From JAHFUA01 sp963808725 (GTDB lineage: Bacteria; Acidobacteriota; Terriglobia; Terriglobales; Acidobacteriaceae), in the NCBI GenBank assembly GCA_963808725.1, contig CAWEGO010000002.1, forward strand, positions 558,001-622,000: 64,000 nucleotides of DNA. Reading direction: 5' to 3'. The position numbers and the translations under genes were made by a program. Positions 43,135 to 50,410 of the stretch are shown one piece after another. Positions within the stretch are counted from its first letter, which is position 1, and every line of letters starts with the position of its first letter. Under the pieces are notes generated by a model, which worked only from the letters and a program-made list of their open reading frames with translations, was not told where the DNA came from and did no database searches.

Positions 43135-44361
43135 CTACTGAATCTCTCCCCGCTTACGTATAAACGCGGGCACGTCGAGGTCCTCATCCTCGAGCGGCGG
43201 CGGCATCTCCGGCAGCATGCTCAGGGCATCGCGCTCGGCCGCGGCCACGGCTGCCGCGCGGTCTTGCGCGACGGTGGCGACGGTCACGCTGGGCGGAGGC
43301 GTTGGCGTGGACGGCACGAAGCCGCGCGTGCTGGAGATGGCTGCCGTATCCTTGGTGCGATCGCGGCGTTGGGGATTGTCGGTCTTGAAGCCGGTGGCGA
43401 TGACCGTGATCTTGACCTCGTCCTTCATGGTCTCGTCCATCACCGCGCCGAAGATAATGTTGGCGTCCTCATGAGCGGCGCTCTGGATGATGGTGGAAGC
43501 CTCGTTCACCTCGGCCAGCTTCAGCGAGCTCGAGCCGGTGATGTTGATGAGGATGCCGCGCGCGCCGTCGATGGCGCCGGCTTCGAGCAGGGGCGAAGCG
43601 ATGGCCTTCTGCGCCGCTTCCATGGCGCGGCGCTCGCCCTTGGCGGTGGCCGTGCCCATCACGGCGTAGCCCATCCCGGCCATGATCGCCTTCACGTCGG
43701 CGAAATCGCGGTTGATGATGCCGGGGATGATGATGATGTCGGAGATGCCCTGCACCGCCTGGCGCAGGATGTCGTCGGCCACGCGGAACGATTCGAAGAA
43801 CCCCGCGTTCTGCGCCACTGCCAGCAGCTTCTCGTTGGGGATGACGATGGTGGTATCCACGGAATCGATCAGCTCGGAGAGACCGCGCTCCGCCTGCTGC
43901 ATGCGCCGCTTGCCTTCGAAGGCGAACGGCTTGGTGACGACGGCCACCGTGAGCGCACCCATCTCGCTGGCCAGCGAAGCGATGATCGGCGCCGCGCCGG
44001 TGCCGGTGCCGCCGCCCAGCCCGGCGGTGACGAACACCATGTCCGCGCCTTCGAGGGCCTCGATGACTTTGTCGGCATCTTCGAGCGCGCCCTTGCGCCC
44101 GACCTCGGGATTGGCGCCCGCGCCCAGGCCGTTGGTCAGCTTGACGCCGAGCTGGATCTTCACCGGAGCGCGCGCCATCTGCAGCGCCTGCAGGTCGGTG
44201 TTGGCGACCACGAACTGCACGCCCTCGACCTTGGCGTCGATCATGCGGTTGACGGCGTTGCTGCCGCCACCACCCACGCCGAATACCTTGATCTTGGCCT
44301 GATTGCGCGCGTCGTCGTGGAACTGAATGCGGATATCTTTCTTTTCGGTCTTCTCACCCAT
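43135..44361 (-). CDS. ftsZ: Cell division protein FtsZ
   Basis: FtsZ is the tubulin-like GTPase that forms the division ring. The 408-residue protein has the tubulin signature GLGGGTGTGAAP at about residue 114, KIKVFGVGGGGSNAVNRMID and the nucleotide loop ALEGADMVFVTAG. The T7-loop region IPGIINRDFADVKAIM is intact. The C-terminal tail DLDVPAFIRKRGEIQ matches the conserved FtsA/partner-binding peptide. The ATG at 44361 (MGEKTEKKDIRIQF) is preferred to the longer in-frame extension to 44457. It is the last gene of a minus-strand ftsQ-ftsA-ftsZ set. Confidence 0.97.
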   Translation of the reverse strand: MGEKTEKKDIRIQFHDDARNQAKIKVFGVGGGGSNAVNRMIDAKVEGVQFVVANTDLQALQMARAPVKIQLGVKLTNGLGAGANPEVGRKGALEDADKVIEALEGADMVFVTAGLGGGTGTGAAPIIASLASEMGALTVAVVTKPFAFEGKRRMQQAERGLSELIDSVDTTIVIPNEKLLAVAQNAGFFESFRVADDILRQAVQGISDIIIIPGIINRDFADVKAIMAGMGYAVMGTATAKGERRAMEAAQKAIASPLLEAGAIDGARGILINITGSSSLKLAEVNEASTIIQSAAHEDANIIFGAVMDETMKDEVKITVIATGFKTDNPQRRDRTKDTAAISSTRGFVPSTPTPPPSVTVATVAQDRAAAVAAAERDALSMLPEMPPPLEDEDLDVPAFIRKRGEIQ

Positions 44362-44392
44362 AGTTTTCACTCTCCGGCTAATGTGCTCCGCT

Positions 44393-45649
44393 TCATCGCT
44401 GGTCACTAGTAGCGGGATTGGTTCCCGGCCATCCGGTTTTCTTCGCGAACAACGCACGCAGCCGGGCGGTGAAGCCCTGCTCTTGCGCGCTGCGGGCCAG
44501 GCGCATGCGGTTGCCGTAAAAGATCATGCCGATCACGGCCGCGAATTCCGGCGCGGCCAACTCGGCGGGCATTTTGTCGACCGGGGCCGGCAGAGGCAGC
44601 CGCACCGGCCGCCGCAGGATCTGCTCGGCGGTTTCAGCGATGGCGTTCAGCCGCGCGCCGCCGCCGGTCAGCGCGATGCCGGCGCCGCACAGGTCCAGCA
44701 CGCCGGCGTGGCGCAGGTTGTCGCGCACGTGTTCGAACAGCTCCTGCGTACGCGCCTGCAAAACCTCACACAGGAAGCGCTGCGGCATCAGCCGCGAGGG
44801 ATGGTCGCCGACAGACGGCACTTCGATTTCGTTGGTCTCGGGAATCTTCGTGACCACCGCGCAGCCGAAAGACTTCTTGATCTTCTCGGCGTCGGCGATA
44901 GGCGTGCGCAGGCCGACGGCAACGTCGTTGGTGAAGTGATCTCCGCCGATCGGCACCACACCGGTGTGCGCCACCGCGCCCTCGTAGTACACCACCAGGT
45001 CGGTGGTACCGGCGCCGATGTCGGCGAGGCAGATGCCCAGCTCGCGCTCGTCCGGGCGCAGGATGGCGTCAGCCGCGGCCAGCGGCTCGTAGATGGTGTC
45101 GTCCACGTGAATGCCAGCACGGTTCAGCGCCGTCACCACGGTCTGGGCCGCGGTCGCCGACGTGGTCACCACGTGCACCTGCGCTTCCAGGCGCATCCCC
45201 ACCATGCCTTCGGGATCGCGGATGCCGTCCTGCCCGTCGAGGATGAACTGCTGCGGCAGCAGGTGGAGAGTCTGGCGATCCTCGGGCAAATTGAAAGCGC
45301 GGGCGCGTTCCACTGCCGCGCGAATCTCGTCGCGGCCGATTTCGCGCGGACGTGAGCCCAGGCTGATGTCGGCGCGGCTGTTGATCCCGCGCACGTGCGG
45401 ACCAGCCACGCCCACCAGCGCCCGCTCCACCGGCGCGCCGACCATCTGCTCAGCCTGCTCGACCGCGCGCTGCACGCTGGCGGCCGCTTTGTCGAGGTCA
45501 ACGATCACGCCTTTGCGGGAGCCGCGCGCATCGCTGATCCCGTGTCCGCAGTAGCGCAGGCCGGTCTCGGTCAGCTCCGCCACCAGAGCGCAGGTTTTCG
45601 CGCTGCCGATATCGATCGCCGTAAGAAAGTTCTGCTCGAATCTCGCCAT
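44393..45649 (-). CDS. ftsA: Cell division protein FtsA
   Basis: FtsA is the actin-like protein that tethers FtsZ to the membrane. The 418-residue product has the phosphate-binding loop LTAIDIGSAKTCALVAELTE, VDDTIYEPLAAADAILRPDE, ICLADIGAGTTDLVVYYEGA and GIALTGGGARLNAIAETAEQ. The C-terminal segment FTARLRALFAKK is a likely amphipathic membrane-targeting helix. It starts 4 bp after ftsQ and ends 31 bp before ftsZ. Confidence 0.96.
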   Translation of the reverse strand: MARFEQNFLTAIDIGSAKTCALVAELTETGLRYCGHGISDARGSRKGVIVDLDKAAASVQRAVEQAEQMVGAPVERALVGVAGPHVRGINSRADISLGSRPREIGRDEIRAAVERARAFNLPEDRQTLHLLPQQFILDGQDGIRDPEGMVGMRLEAQVHVVTTSATAAQTVVTALNRAGIHVDDTIYEPLAAADAILRPDERELGICLADIGAGTTDLVVYYEGAVAHTGVVPIGGDHFTNDVAVGLRTPIADAEKIKKSFGCAVVTKIPETNEIEVPSVGDHPSRLMPQRFLCEVLQARTQELFEHVRDNLRHAGVLDLCGAGIALTGGGARLNAIAETAEQILRRPVRLPLPAPVDKMPAELAAPEFAAVIGMIFYGNRMRLARSAQEQGFTARLRALFAKKTGWPGTNPATSDQR

Positions 45650-45653
45650 GGCC

Positions 45654-46745
45654 CTATTGCGTCCCTGTTTTCGCCGTCCGCGGTGAAGGCTTGCGGGCGG
45701 ATTTCTTGACCTGCGCTGTCGCTACTGGCTTAGCCGCTGCCATCGGCTTAGCCGCCACTGCCGGCTTGGCTACGGCCTTGTGCGGAGCCGCCGGCGCCGG
45801 ATGCGTGCTGGCGGCGTGCAGACTGGAATCCGGATTGACAATGATCTGGCGTTCGTAGCGCAGGTCCACCGAATCCACCTTCTGGAATTGCTGCCGCCAC
45901 TCCTGGAGATGCGCGAGATAGGTTTTGTAGCGGCGAAGGAAATCGGAGCTCCCCAGATGAATCAGGACCGCGCCTCCGGGGTCGGCGGCAACCACCTTCG
46001 CGTCCTCGGGATCGGAGAGGTCCACCTCGCTGAGGTCTTGCGAATAGTGCGCGCCTTCGGAGTCGAGCTCACGCATGAGCGCGCTGTAGATCTGCATGCG
46101 GGCGGCGCGCGTGGAGAGCGGTTCGGAGTCGCTCATCCCCTTGATCACCGGGAACGAATATTTTCGCGAGCGCGGCAGCTCCATCACCACGCCGTTGCGG
46201 TCGATGAGCGAGATGCGCGAGCCCATGCGCACGAAGGCCACCGGCGTGCGCTCGGTCAGATCCACCCGCAGGCGGTCGGGAAGAAGACGAATCACTGTCG
46301 CCGATTCCACCCAGGGGATGGCCTCCAGTTGCCGGCGGCGCTGGTCCAGCGGGACAAAGAAAATGTTGTGGCCGAGATCGGGTGCGAACGCTTCCATCAC
46401 CTGCCGCCGGGAGACGGTCTGCGTGCCGGCGATCTCAACGCTACTGCCGGAGCGGAGACGGAAGCGCCAGGAGTGCTCCCCGTAGCCGTAGATCGCCGAG
46501 GCGCACACTGCCAGCGCGGCGGCGGCGGCAAGCGCCCCCAGAACTACTTTCAGACGATTGGCAGTTTTCTTGGCCAGCGGGCCACGCCGCACCGGCACCC
46601 GCTTCTGGGCGCGTAAGAACGGGGATTCCTCCTCGGGATCGAGGTCGAGGACGCGTGGAGAATCATCTTCGACAGGCTCGCGTGCCACAGCGGTGCGTGG
46701 CCGGAACAGCGTCTCGTCCTCTCGCGTGACGTTTGCGCGCGACAT
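45654..46745 (-). CDS. ftsQ: Cell division protein FtsQ
   Basis: FtsQ is a bitopic divisome protein. The 363-residue product has a disordered N-terminus, one membrane helix (LKVVLGALAAAAALAVCASA), a POTRA domain (VEIAGTQTVSRRQVMEAF), then the beta domain (IPWVESATVIRLLPDRLRVD, LTERTPVAFVRMGSRISLID). The C-terminus is Ala/Lys/Pro-rich and longer than usual. It starts a divergent ftsQ-ftsA-ftsZ operon, with about 1.2 kb between it and mraZ. Confidence 0.9.
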   Translation of the reverse strand: MSRANVTREDETLFRPRTAVAREPVEDDSPRVLDLDPEEESPFLRAQKRVPVRRGPLAKKTANRLKVVLGALAAAAALAVCASAIYGYGEHSWRFRLRSGSSVEIAGTQTVSRRQVMEAFAPDLGHNIFFVPLDQRRRQLEAIPWVESATVIRLLPDRLRVDLTERTPVAFVRMGSRISLIDRNGVVMELPRSRKYSFPVIKGMSDSEPLSTRAARMQIYSALMRELDSEGAHYSQDLSEVDLSDPEDAKVVAADPGGAVLIHLGSSDFLRRYKTYLAHLQEWRQQFQKVDSVDLRYERQIIVNPDSSLHAASTHPAPAAPHKAVAKPAVAAKPMAAAKPVATAQVKKSARKPSPRTAKTGTQ

Positions 46746-46900
46746 CAGGCCGTTTTTTCGGAAGCGATCGCCAAAAAGGCACTATAGCGTCTTTTTCCGA
46801 AATTGCAGATGTGGAGTTGGGTACGCGCGCGACTTTTCTGTGAAAAAAATCCGGCGGGGCCTTGGCTTGATGGGTAACGAACTTGCCCCCTCAATCAAAT

Positions 46901-47022
46901 GTCATTCTTCCGTCGAGCAAAGCGAGACGGGAGAATCTGACGATGTTGTCGATGCAACCTGATCGGGCGGTGCAGGCATTCTCGCCAGATCCTCCGCTCG
47001 CCTTCGTCTCGCGAAGGATGAC
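46901..47022. repeat. 122-bp element with GTCATTCTT...AAGGATGAC ends (copy 1)
   Basis: Inverted ends GTCATTCTTCC and CGAAGGATGAC enclose gagcaaagcgagacgggagaatctg and cagatcctccgctcgcc. Copies lie at 52542-52664 (opposite orientation) and 56893-57013. It lies in the ftsQ-mraZ gap. Confidence 0.7.
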
Positions 47023-47045
47023 ACCTTCAATCGTGCCCGGGGACT

Positions 47046-47312
47046 TCACGGAGTGGCGACGGCGGCGGAAATGTTACAGGCGTTGAGCGTGTTCGGGCGG
47101 GACGGCAATGATTCGCGGCCAGCCAGCGCGCGGTCGAGCAACTCCAGGCCGGAACCGGCGTCACCCATCGCCAGCTTGTACTCCGCCAGCAGGTAGAGCG
47201 CGGTGGGGTTTTGGACCGTGACTCGCGGCGCGCCCTTCAGCTCGGAAACCGTCAGCAGCCCCGCCATCAGCACCAGCAGCAATCCGGTCCGCCATGTTTT
47301 GCGCGATTTCAT
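47046..47312 (-). CDS. Small secreted or anchored protein, unknown
   Basis: ATG at 47312 starts MKSRKTWRTGLLLVLMAGLL, a signal sequence, then 65 residues that form a TPR-like helix pair (ALYLLAEYKLAMGDAGSGLE, LLDRALAGR). It may be a short exported TPR protein or fragment. Confidence 0.45.
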   Translation of the reverse strand: MKSRKTWRTGLLLVLMAGLLTVSELKGAPRVTVQNPTALYLLAEYKLAMGDAGSGLELLDRALAGRESLPSRPNTLNACNISAAVATP

Positions 47313-47389
47313 TGTGTTCCCCACTTGCCTAATCAGACGTGGCAGCGGCGATTTTGTTAGGTGGGGCAGGAAAAATTTCGGGAACCCGA

Positions 47390-47560
47390 TCACGGCCTGG
47401 ATTTCGCGTCGCTGGTCGGCTGCTCTGGCTGCTGACGAGCCGTTTTTCTCAGCCCAGCGGCAGCAATCGCTCGGCTGCGATCCCGCAGCTTTTCCAGAAT
47501 TTTCAGCTTTTCAGAAAACGGAAGCAACGTCAGCCGCCGGCGCCTCTCCTTGTCGTCCAT
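47390..47560 (-). CDS. Small basic protein, possible antitoxin-like
   Basis: ATG 47560 encodes 56 residues: MDDKERRRRLTLLPFSEKLK, ILEKLRDRSRAIAAAGLRKT, ARQQPEQPTSDAKSRP. The FSEKLxILEKLRxRxRAIAAAGLR pattern resembles small antitoxin-like proteins found with nucleotidyltransferase or other toxins. No toxin gene is next to it. Confidence 0.4.
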   Translation of the reverse strand: MDDKERRRRLTLLPFSEKLKILEKLRDRSRAIAAAGLRKTARQQPEQPTSDAKSRP

Positions 47561-47734
47561 GGCTACTTCTCCAGTAACGTGGAGTCGAGTCCCCTGATGA
47601 ATGACAATGATGCCGGAACCATCCTGGTAAACCCCATCCCTTGTGGCCGCGCTGATCGGAACGTCAAGTTCTCAGGTACGCAGCCATCGGCTGCAGGTCG
47701 CCAACAATTTCCACCACAACCTCAAAAATTCCTA

Positions 47735-47762
47735 TTGACACGGCATAACTTAGGTGTAGGAT
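47735..47762 (+). promoter_or_regulatory. Promoter of the division/cell wall cluster
   Basis: TTGACA at 47735-47740 and TAGGAT at 47757-47762 are 16 nt apart. Transcription would start near 47769, directly at the MraZ-like boxes. Confidence 0.65.
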
Positions 47763-47769
47763 GTGGAAC

Positions 47770-47797
47770 AAAGTGGTTGAAAGTGGTGGCAATGGGA
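47770..47797 (+). promoter_or_regulatory. MraZ operator-like repeats
   Basis: AAAGTGG at 47770-47776 and 47780-47786 are spaced 10 bp apart, followed by AATGGGA at 47791-47797. MraZ proteins bind tandem (A)GTGG/TGGGA repeats upstream of their own gene, and these overlap the start site. Confidence 0.6.
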
Positions 47798-47946
47798 GCG
47801 ATAGTGGAGCGCGGTGACTGGGAGTGGGATGACTAACCGACCCCCAAGAAACGACGCCAACGAACCCGCAATCAGCCCGCTTTTGACCGTTTTTGCCTCC
47901 CTGGCAGCCCATAGCAGTTTAGGGAGCCGGGGAGAAGTTGGGAAGT

Positions 47947-48390
47947 ATGTTTCGCGGCAACCATCCAGCCCGCGTGGACGAAAAGGGACGGCTCAAGGTC
48001 CCGGCGGAATTCAAGCGCGTGGTGGACGAGAAGTATTCGGGCGCTCAGTACTACATCACCAGCCTGGATGGCAAGCGCGCGCAGATTTATCCGTTCGAGG
48101 AATGGCAGCGCATCGAGGAAAAGCTGGCGCGCCTCTCGACCTTCAACCCGACCAAGAAAAAGTTTTTGGACCGCACCAATTATTACGGCCAGGTGGTGGA
48201 GATGGACAACCAGGGCCGGCTGCTGGTGCCCTCGCTGCTGCGGGACGCAGCGCAACTGAAGGGCGAAGTAGCCGTGGTGGGGATGCTGACCTACCTGGAA
48301 GTCCGCAACCTGGAGGCCTACCGCAAGGAGATCGAAGAGAACGCATTCACGGCTGAGGATGAGGCGACTCTCGACGGGTTGGGCATATAG
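47947..48390 (+). CDS. mraZ: Transcriptional regulator MraZ
   Basis: MraZ is an AbrB-fold DNA-binding protein that represses its own operon. The 147-residue product has two repeats: GNHPARVDEKGRLKVPAEFK and DNQGRLLVPSLLRDAAQLKG, with the DxxGRxxxP motif in each. The ATG at 47947 is preferred to the TTG at 47938. It is the first gene of the plus-strand cluster. Confidence 0.93.
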   Translation: MFRGNHPARVDEKGRLKVPAEFKRVVDEKYSGAQYYITSLDGKRAQIYPFEEWQRIEEKLARLSTFNPTKKKFLDRTNYYGQVVEMDNQGRLLVPSLLRDAAQLKGEVAVVGMLTYLEVRNLEAYRKEIEENAFTAEDEATLDGLGI

Positions 48391-48392
48391 CG

Positions 48393-49346
48393 GTGGACGA
48401 GGAGTTTGGGGAGTCAGACGCCCCCAAGCGGGGCGGGCGTGGTGGCAAGGCGGAAGTTGGCCACGTCGCAGTTCTTTTACAAGAAGCGATCGACTTTTTA
48501 GCCATCCGGCGCGGTGGAACCTGTATCGACGCGACCCTCGGCTGGGCCGGGCACAGTTACGAAATCGCAAGACGCCTCGGCGCACCGGGTCGTTTGATTG
48601 GCCTCGATAAGGATCCCGCAGCGCTGGAGATCGCGCGCCGGCATCTGGACCGGCCGCCCGCGGAACTCGCGGACGACTGGCCGCAGATCGAGCTGGTGAA
48701 TGAGAGCTTTCGAGAGATTGGCAAGCGCGTCGCGCCGCAATCGGCCGACGGCCTGCTGGCCGATCTGGGGCTCAGCTCAATGCAGCTAGAAGATGCCGCG
48801 CGAGGATTCAGTTTCCAGGCGGAAGGACCGCTCGATATGCGCATGGACCCGCGCAGCGAGCGTACCGCCGATCAAGTGGTAAATCACCTCGACGAGCGAA
48901 CACTCGCCGATGTGATTTACGAATTCGGTGAGGAAAGGAGGTCGCGGAGAATCGCCAGAGCCATTGTCCGGTCGCGGCCGATACGCACGACCAAGCATCT
49001 TTCCGATGTTATATCGGCCGCGAGCCGGTCAATGAAACACGGCTCTGAGCGCATCCATCCGGCGACCCGCACTTTCCAAGCAATCCGAATCTTCGTAAAC
49101 CGCGAACTGGAAGACCTGGAGGCGCTGCTTGCTAGCGCGCCCCAGGTGCTGAAGCCGGGGGGAAGGCTGGTGATCATCAGCTTCCACTCCCTGGAAGACC
49201 GGAGAGTGAAGGACGCTCTCCGCGAAGGAGAGCGCAGCGGCCTCTACCGTGTATTGACGAAGAAGCCGGTGACCGCTAGCGCAGACGAGGTCGGTCGCAA
49301 TGCAAGATCCCGCAGCGCGAAGTTGCGCGCGGCGGAAAGAGTTTAG
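48393..49346 (+). CDS. rsmH: 16S rRNA (cytosine-N4)-methyltransferase RsmH
   Basis: RsmH (MraW) methylates C1402 of 16S rRNA. The 317-residue product has the SAM loop CIDATLGWAGHSYEIARRLG, GLDKDPAALEIARRHL, ADGLLADLGLSSMQLEDAAR and RGFSFQAEGPLDMRM, and the C-terminal SFHSLEDRRVKDALREGE and RSRSAKLRAAERV. The GTG start at 48393 is 3 bp after mraZ. Confidence 0.95.
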   Translation: MDEEFGESDAPKRGGRGGKAEVGHVAVLLQEAIDFLAIRRGGTCIDATLGWAGHSYEIARRLGAPGRLIGLDKDPAALEIARRHLDRPPAELADDWPQIELVNESFREIGKRVAPQSADGLLADLGLSSMQLEDAARGFSFQAEGPLDMRMDPRSERTADQVVNHLDERTLADVIYEFGEERRSRRIARAIVRSRPIRTTKHLSDVISAASRSMKHGSERIHPATRTFQAIRIFVNRELEDLEALLASAPQVLKPGGRLVIISFHSLEDRRVKDALREGERSGLYRVLTKKPVTASADEVGRNARSRSAKLRAAERV

Positions 49347-49492
49347 CCGGCGAATGTCGGCACCAGGTTTCGGGACGGCGGTTGCCTCCACAAAAACGGG
49401 CAAAACGCGGTTCCACAGACAGACCCTTCCTAGGAGCGGCGCTGTCCCGAAAGACTTCTCAGGGGCTGGGTAGGCAAACACGGAGGTGGACG

Positions 49493-49657
49493 ATGTACAC
49501 AGGAACGATGATTGAGCAACTGATCGCGACGGTTGAGCGCGCAGAGTCCTGGGCGGCAACCGAGCCGGCGGAGAGCCTGCAGGAAGATGACCTCAACCTG
49601 CCGGTGGCTTACCTGCTCGAGCCCTCTTACGGCGAACAACTGATGGAAGTGGCATAG
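49493..49657 (+). CDS. Small unknown protein in division cluster
   Basis: ATG 49493 has GGAGGT at 49482-49487, a near-perfect ribosome binding site. The 54-residue product is MYTGTMIEQLIATVERAESW, AATEPAESLQEDDLNLPVAY, LLEPSYGEQLMEVA: acidic and soluble, with no TM. It sits between rsmH and ftsL, where most bacteria have nothing or a direct ftsL. I do not recognise a family. The ribosome binding site, good spacing (5 nt) and 9-bp gap to ftsL support it as a real gene. Confidence 0.7.
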   Translation: MYTGTMIEQLIATVERAESWAATEPAESLQEDDLNLPVAYLLEPSYGEQLMEVA

Positions 49658-49666
49658 GAGCATTCC

Positions 49667-50134
49667 ATGGGCACCCTGGCGGCACCTGCACCAGTACGAC
49701 GGCAGTCTCGCGGCACGACGCCGGAGATCTACTTCGCCAAGCGCATCGACAACTCGCGCCTGGTGAAGGTGAGCGATCCCAAACACAACCGCGAAATGGC
49801 TATGTTCTTCGGCACTACCGTGCTGCTGTTCCTGCTGGTGATGGTGTACGCCTGGCAGCACTTCAGCGCTATCGAGTGCGGCTACCGGGTGGAGCAGTTG
49901 CGGGCGCAGCGCGACGGACTGCTGGAGATGAACCGGGCGCTGCACCTGGAAGAGGCGTCATTGCGCGACCCGCACCGCATCGACATGCTGGCCCGCCAGA
50001 TGGGACTGGCCGCTCCCCAGGCAGGACAGGTAGTGCGCCTCGACGCTGGCAGCGACAGCATCGATCCGGGAGCTCCGGTGATGGCGCGCGTCTCCGACGC
50101 GGTGCGCAACCTGGCTGTGGCTTCGCCGCAATAA
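49667..50134 (+). CDS. ftsL: Cell division protein FtsL
   Basis: FtsL is a bitopic coiled-coil protein of the divisome that partners FtsB/DivIC. The 155-residue product has a long cytoplasmic N-terminus, one TM helix (MFFGTTVLLFLLVMVYAWQH) and a coiled coil (YRVEQLRAQRDGLLEMNRAL). The motif RDPHRIDMLARQMGLAAPQ is that of FtsL/SepF-type C-terminal regions. Low conservation is usual, so identity rests on position between rsmH and ftsI and on topology. Confidence 0.8.
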   Translation: MGTLAAPAPVRRQSRGTTPEIYFAKRIDNSRLVKVSDPKHNREMAMFFGTTVLLFLLVMVYAWQHFSAIECGYRVEQLRAQRDGLLEMNRALHLEEASLRDPHRIDMLARQMGLAAPQAGQVVRLDAGSDSIDPGAPVMARVSDAVRNLAVASPQ

Positions 50135-50164
50135 TCACTTCTAGTGTGGATCATTCACGACGTT

Positions 50165-50345
50165 CCGACGGGTCCGGGTGGAGCAGGGCTTCAGCCCTGC
50201 ATAATGGCCGGCAAATGATTTCGGCTTTAGCCGCTGAGGGACATGTACTCTGTACAACCCTCGTCACAGCCTCAGAGGCTAAAGCCCAACTCAAACGGAG
50301 CGCCGTAAATGCAGGCCTAAAGGCCTGCTCCACCCGGTAATGAAT
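50165..50345. repeat. REP/BIME-type cluster
   Basis: Hairpins gcagggcttcagccctgc (50182), cggctttagccgctga (50222), cctcagaggctaaagcc (50270) and gcaggcctaaaggcctgc (50312) form paired REPs with GGCTAAAGCC-type cores, as beside the transposase relic at 16 kb. It fills the ftsL-ftsI gap. Confidence 0.65.
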
Positions 50346-50410
50346 TATCCACGCTAGCTGCACCACCCTTCTTGGAGCAAAGCGTGGGCGGAGCATCTGA
50401 GTAACCGGAA

